A stretch of 22,878 nt of DNA from JAVBOJ01 sp031550755 (GTDB lineage Bacteria > Bacillota > Clostridia > Oscillospirales > UBA929), in assembly GCA_031550755.1 (NCBI GenBank), contig JAVBOJ010000014.1, positions 1-22,878 of the forward strand, given 5' to 3'. The notes below the pieces were generated by a model, which was given only the letters and a program-made list of their open reading frames with translations, was not told where the DNA came from and ran no database searches. Positions 22,874-22,878 of this stretch are shown here, in pieces; positions within the stretch are counted from its first letter, which is position 1, and every line of letters begins with the position of its first letter. Position numbers and translations under genes: made by a program.

Positions 22874-22878
22874 ACACT

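Overview
This window is the replication-origin neighbourhood of a GC-rich (about 60 percent or more by eye) Gram-positive bacterium. The best guess is a Clostridia member of the Oscillospiraceae/Ruminococcaceae kind. The grounds are the dnaA-dnaN-recF-remB-gyrB-gyrA order, a hrcA-grpE-dnaK operon under a CIRCE operator, a large Bacillus-type SRP RNA followed by dnaX-ebfC-recR, and an exported protein with SLH repeats. The genus cannot be fixed from the sequence alone.

Layout. Bases 1-1812 (+): the 3' part of a membrane-anchored HtrA-type protease with its terminator, a repeat-rich gap and a 52-residue membrane peptide gene. Bases 1856-14798 (-): read in transcription order, dnaA, the oriC gap, dnaN, recF, remB, a YcxB-like membrane protein, gyrB, an SLH surface protein, a second YcxB-like protein and gyrA. 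Bases 15517-19103 (-): hrcA, grpE, dnaK, with no dnaJ following. Bases 19475-22449 (+): SRP RNA, dnaX, ebfC, recR. Bases 22450-22878: no intact gene, but a stop-interrupted reading frame and a run of perfect palindromes. The yaaA (S4-domain) gene often found between dnaN and recF is missing, and repeat DNA lies there instead.

The genes are core housekeeping: initiation at oriC (DnaA), the sliding clamp and clamp loader (DnaN, DnaX), recombination repair (RecF, RecR, EbfC), supercoiling (gyrase), chaperones (DnaK, GrpE, HrcA) and protein targeting (SRP RNA). oriC lies between dnaN and dnaA, with at least three perfect DnaA boxes and an AT-rich stretch.

The most unusual content is intergenic. 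One family of about 110-130 bp elements has arms made of tandem degenerate heptamers (type ACAGTTA) around a core of two small hairpins. It occurs four times complete and twice as a heptamer-only fragment. Every complete copy sits directly on, or supplies, the stop codon of the gene upstream in transcription, and three of the four run right up to the Shine-Dalgarno of the next gene. Three copies separate gyrB, the SLH gene, the YcxB-like gene and gyrA, as if two genes had been threaded into a gyrB-gyrA operon. A second family of about 165 bp (three loci, one an inverted pair), a short palindrome seen at two operon junctions, and several smaller repeats fill most of the other gaps.
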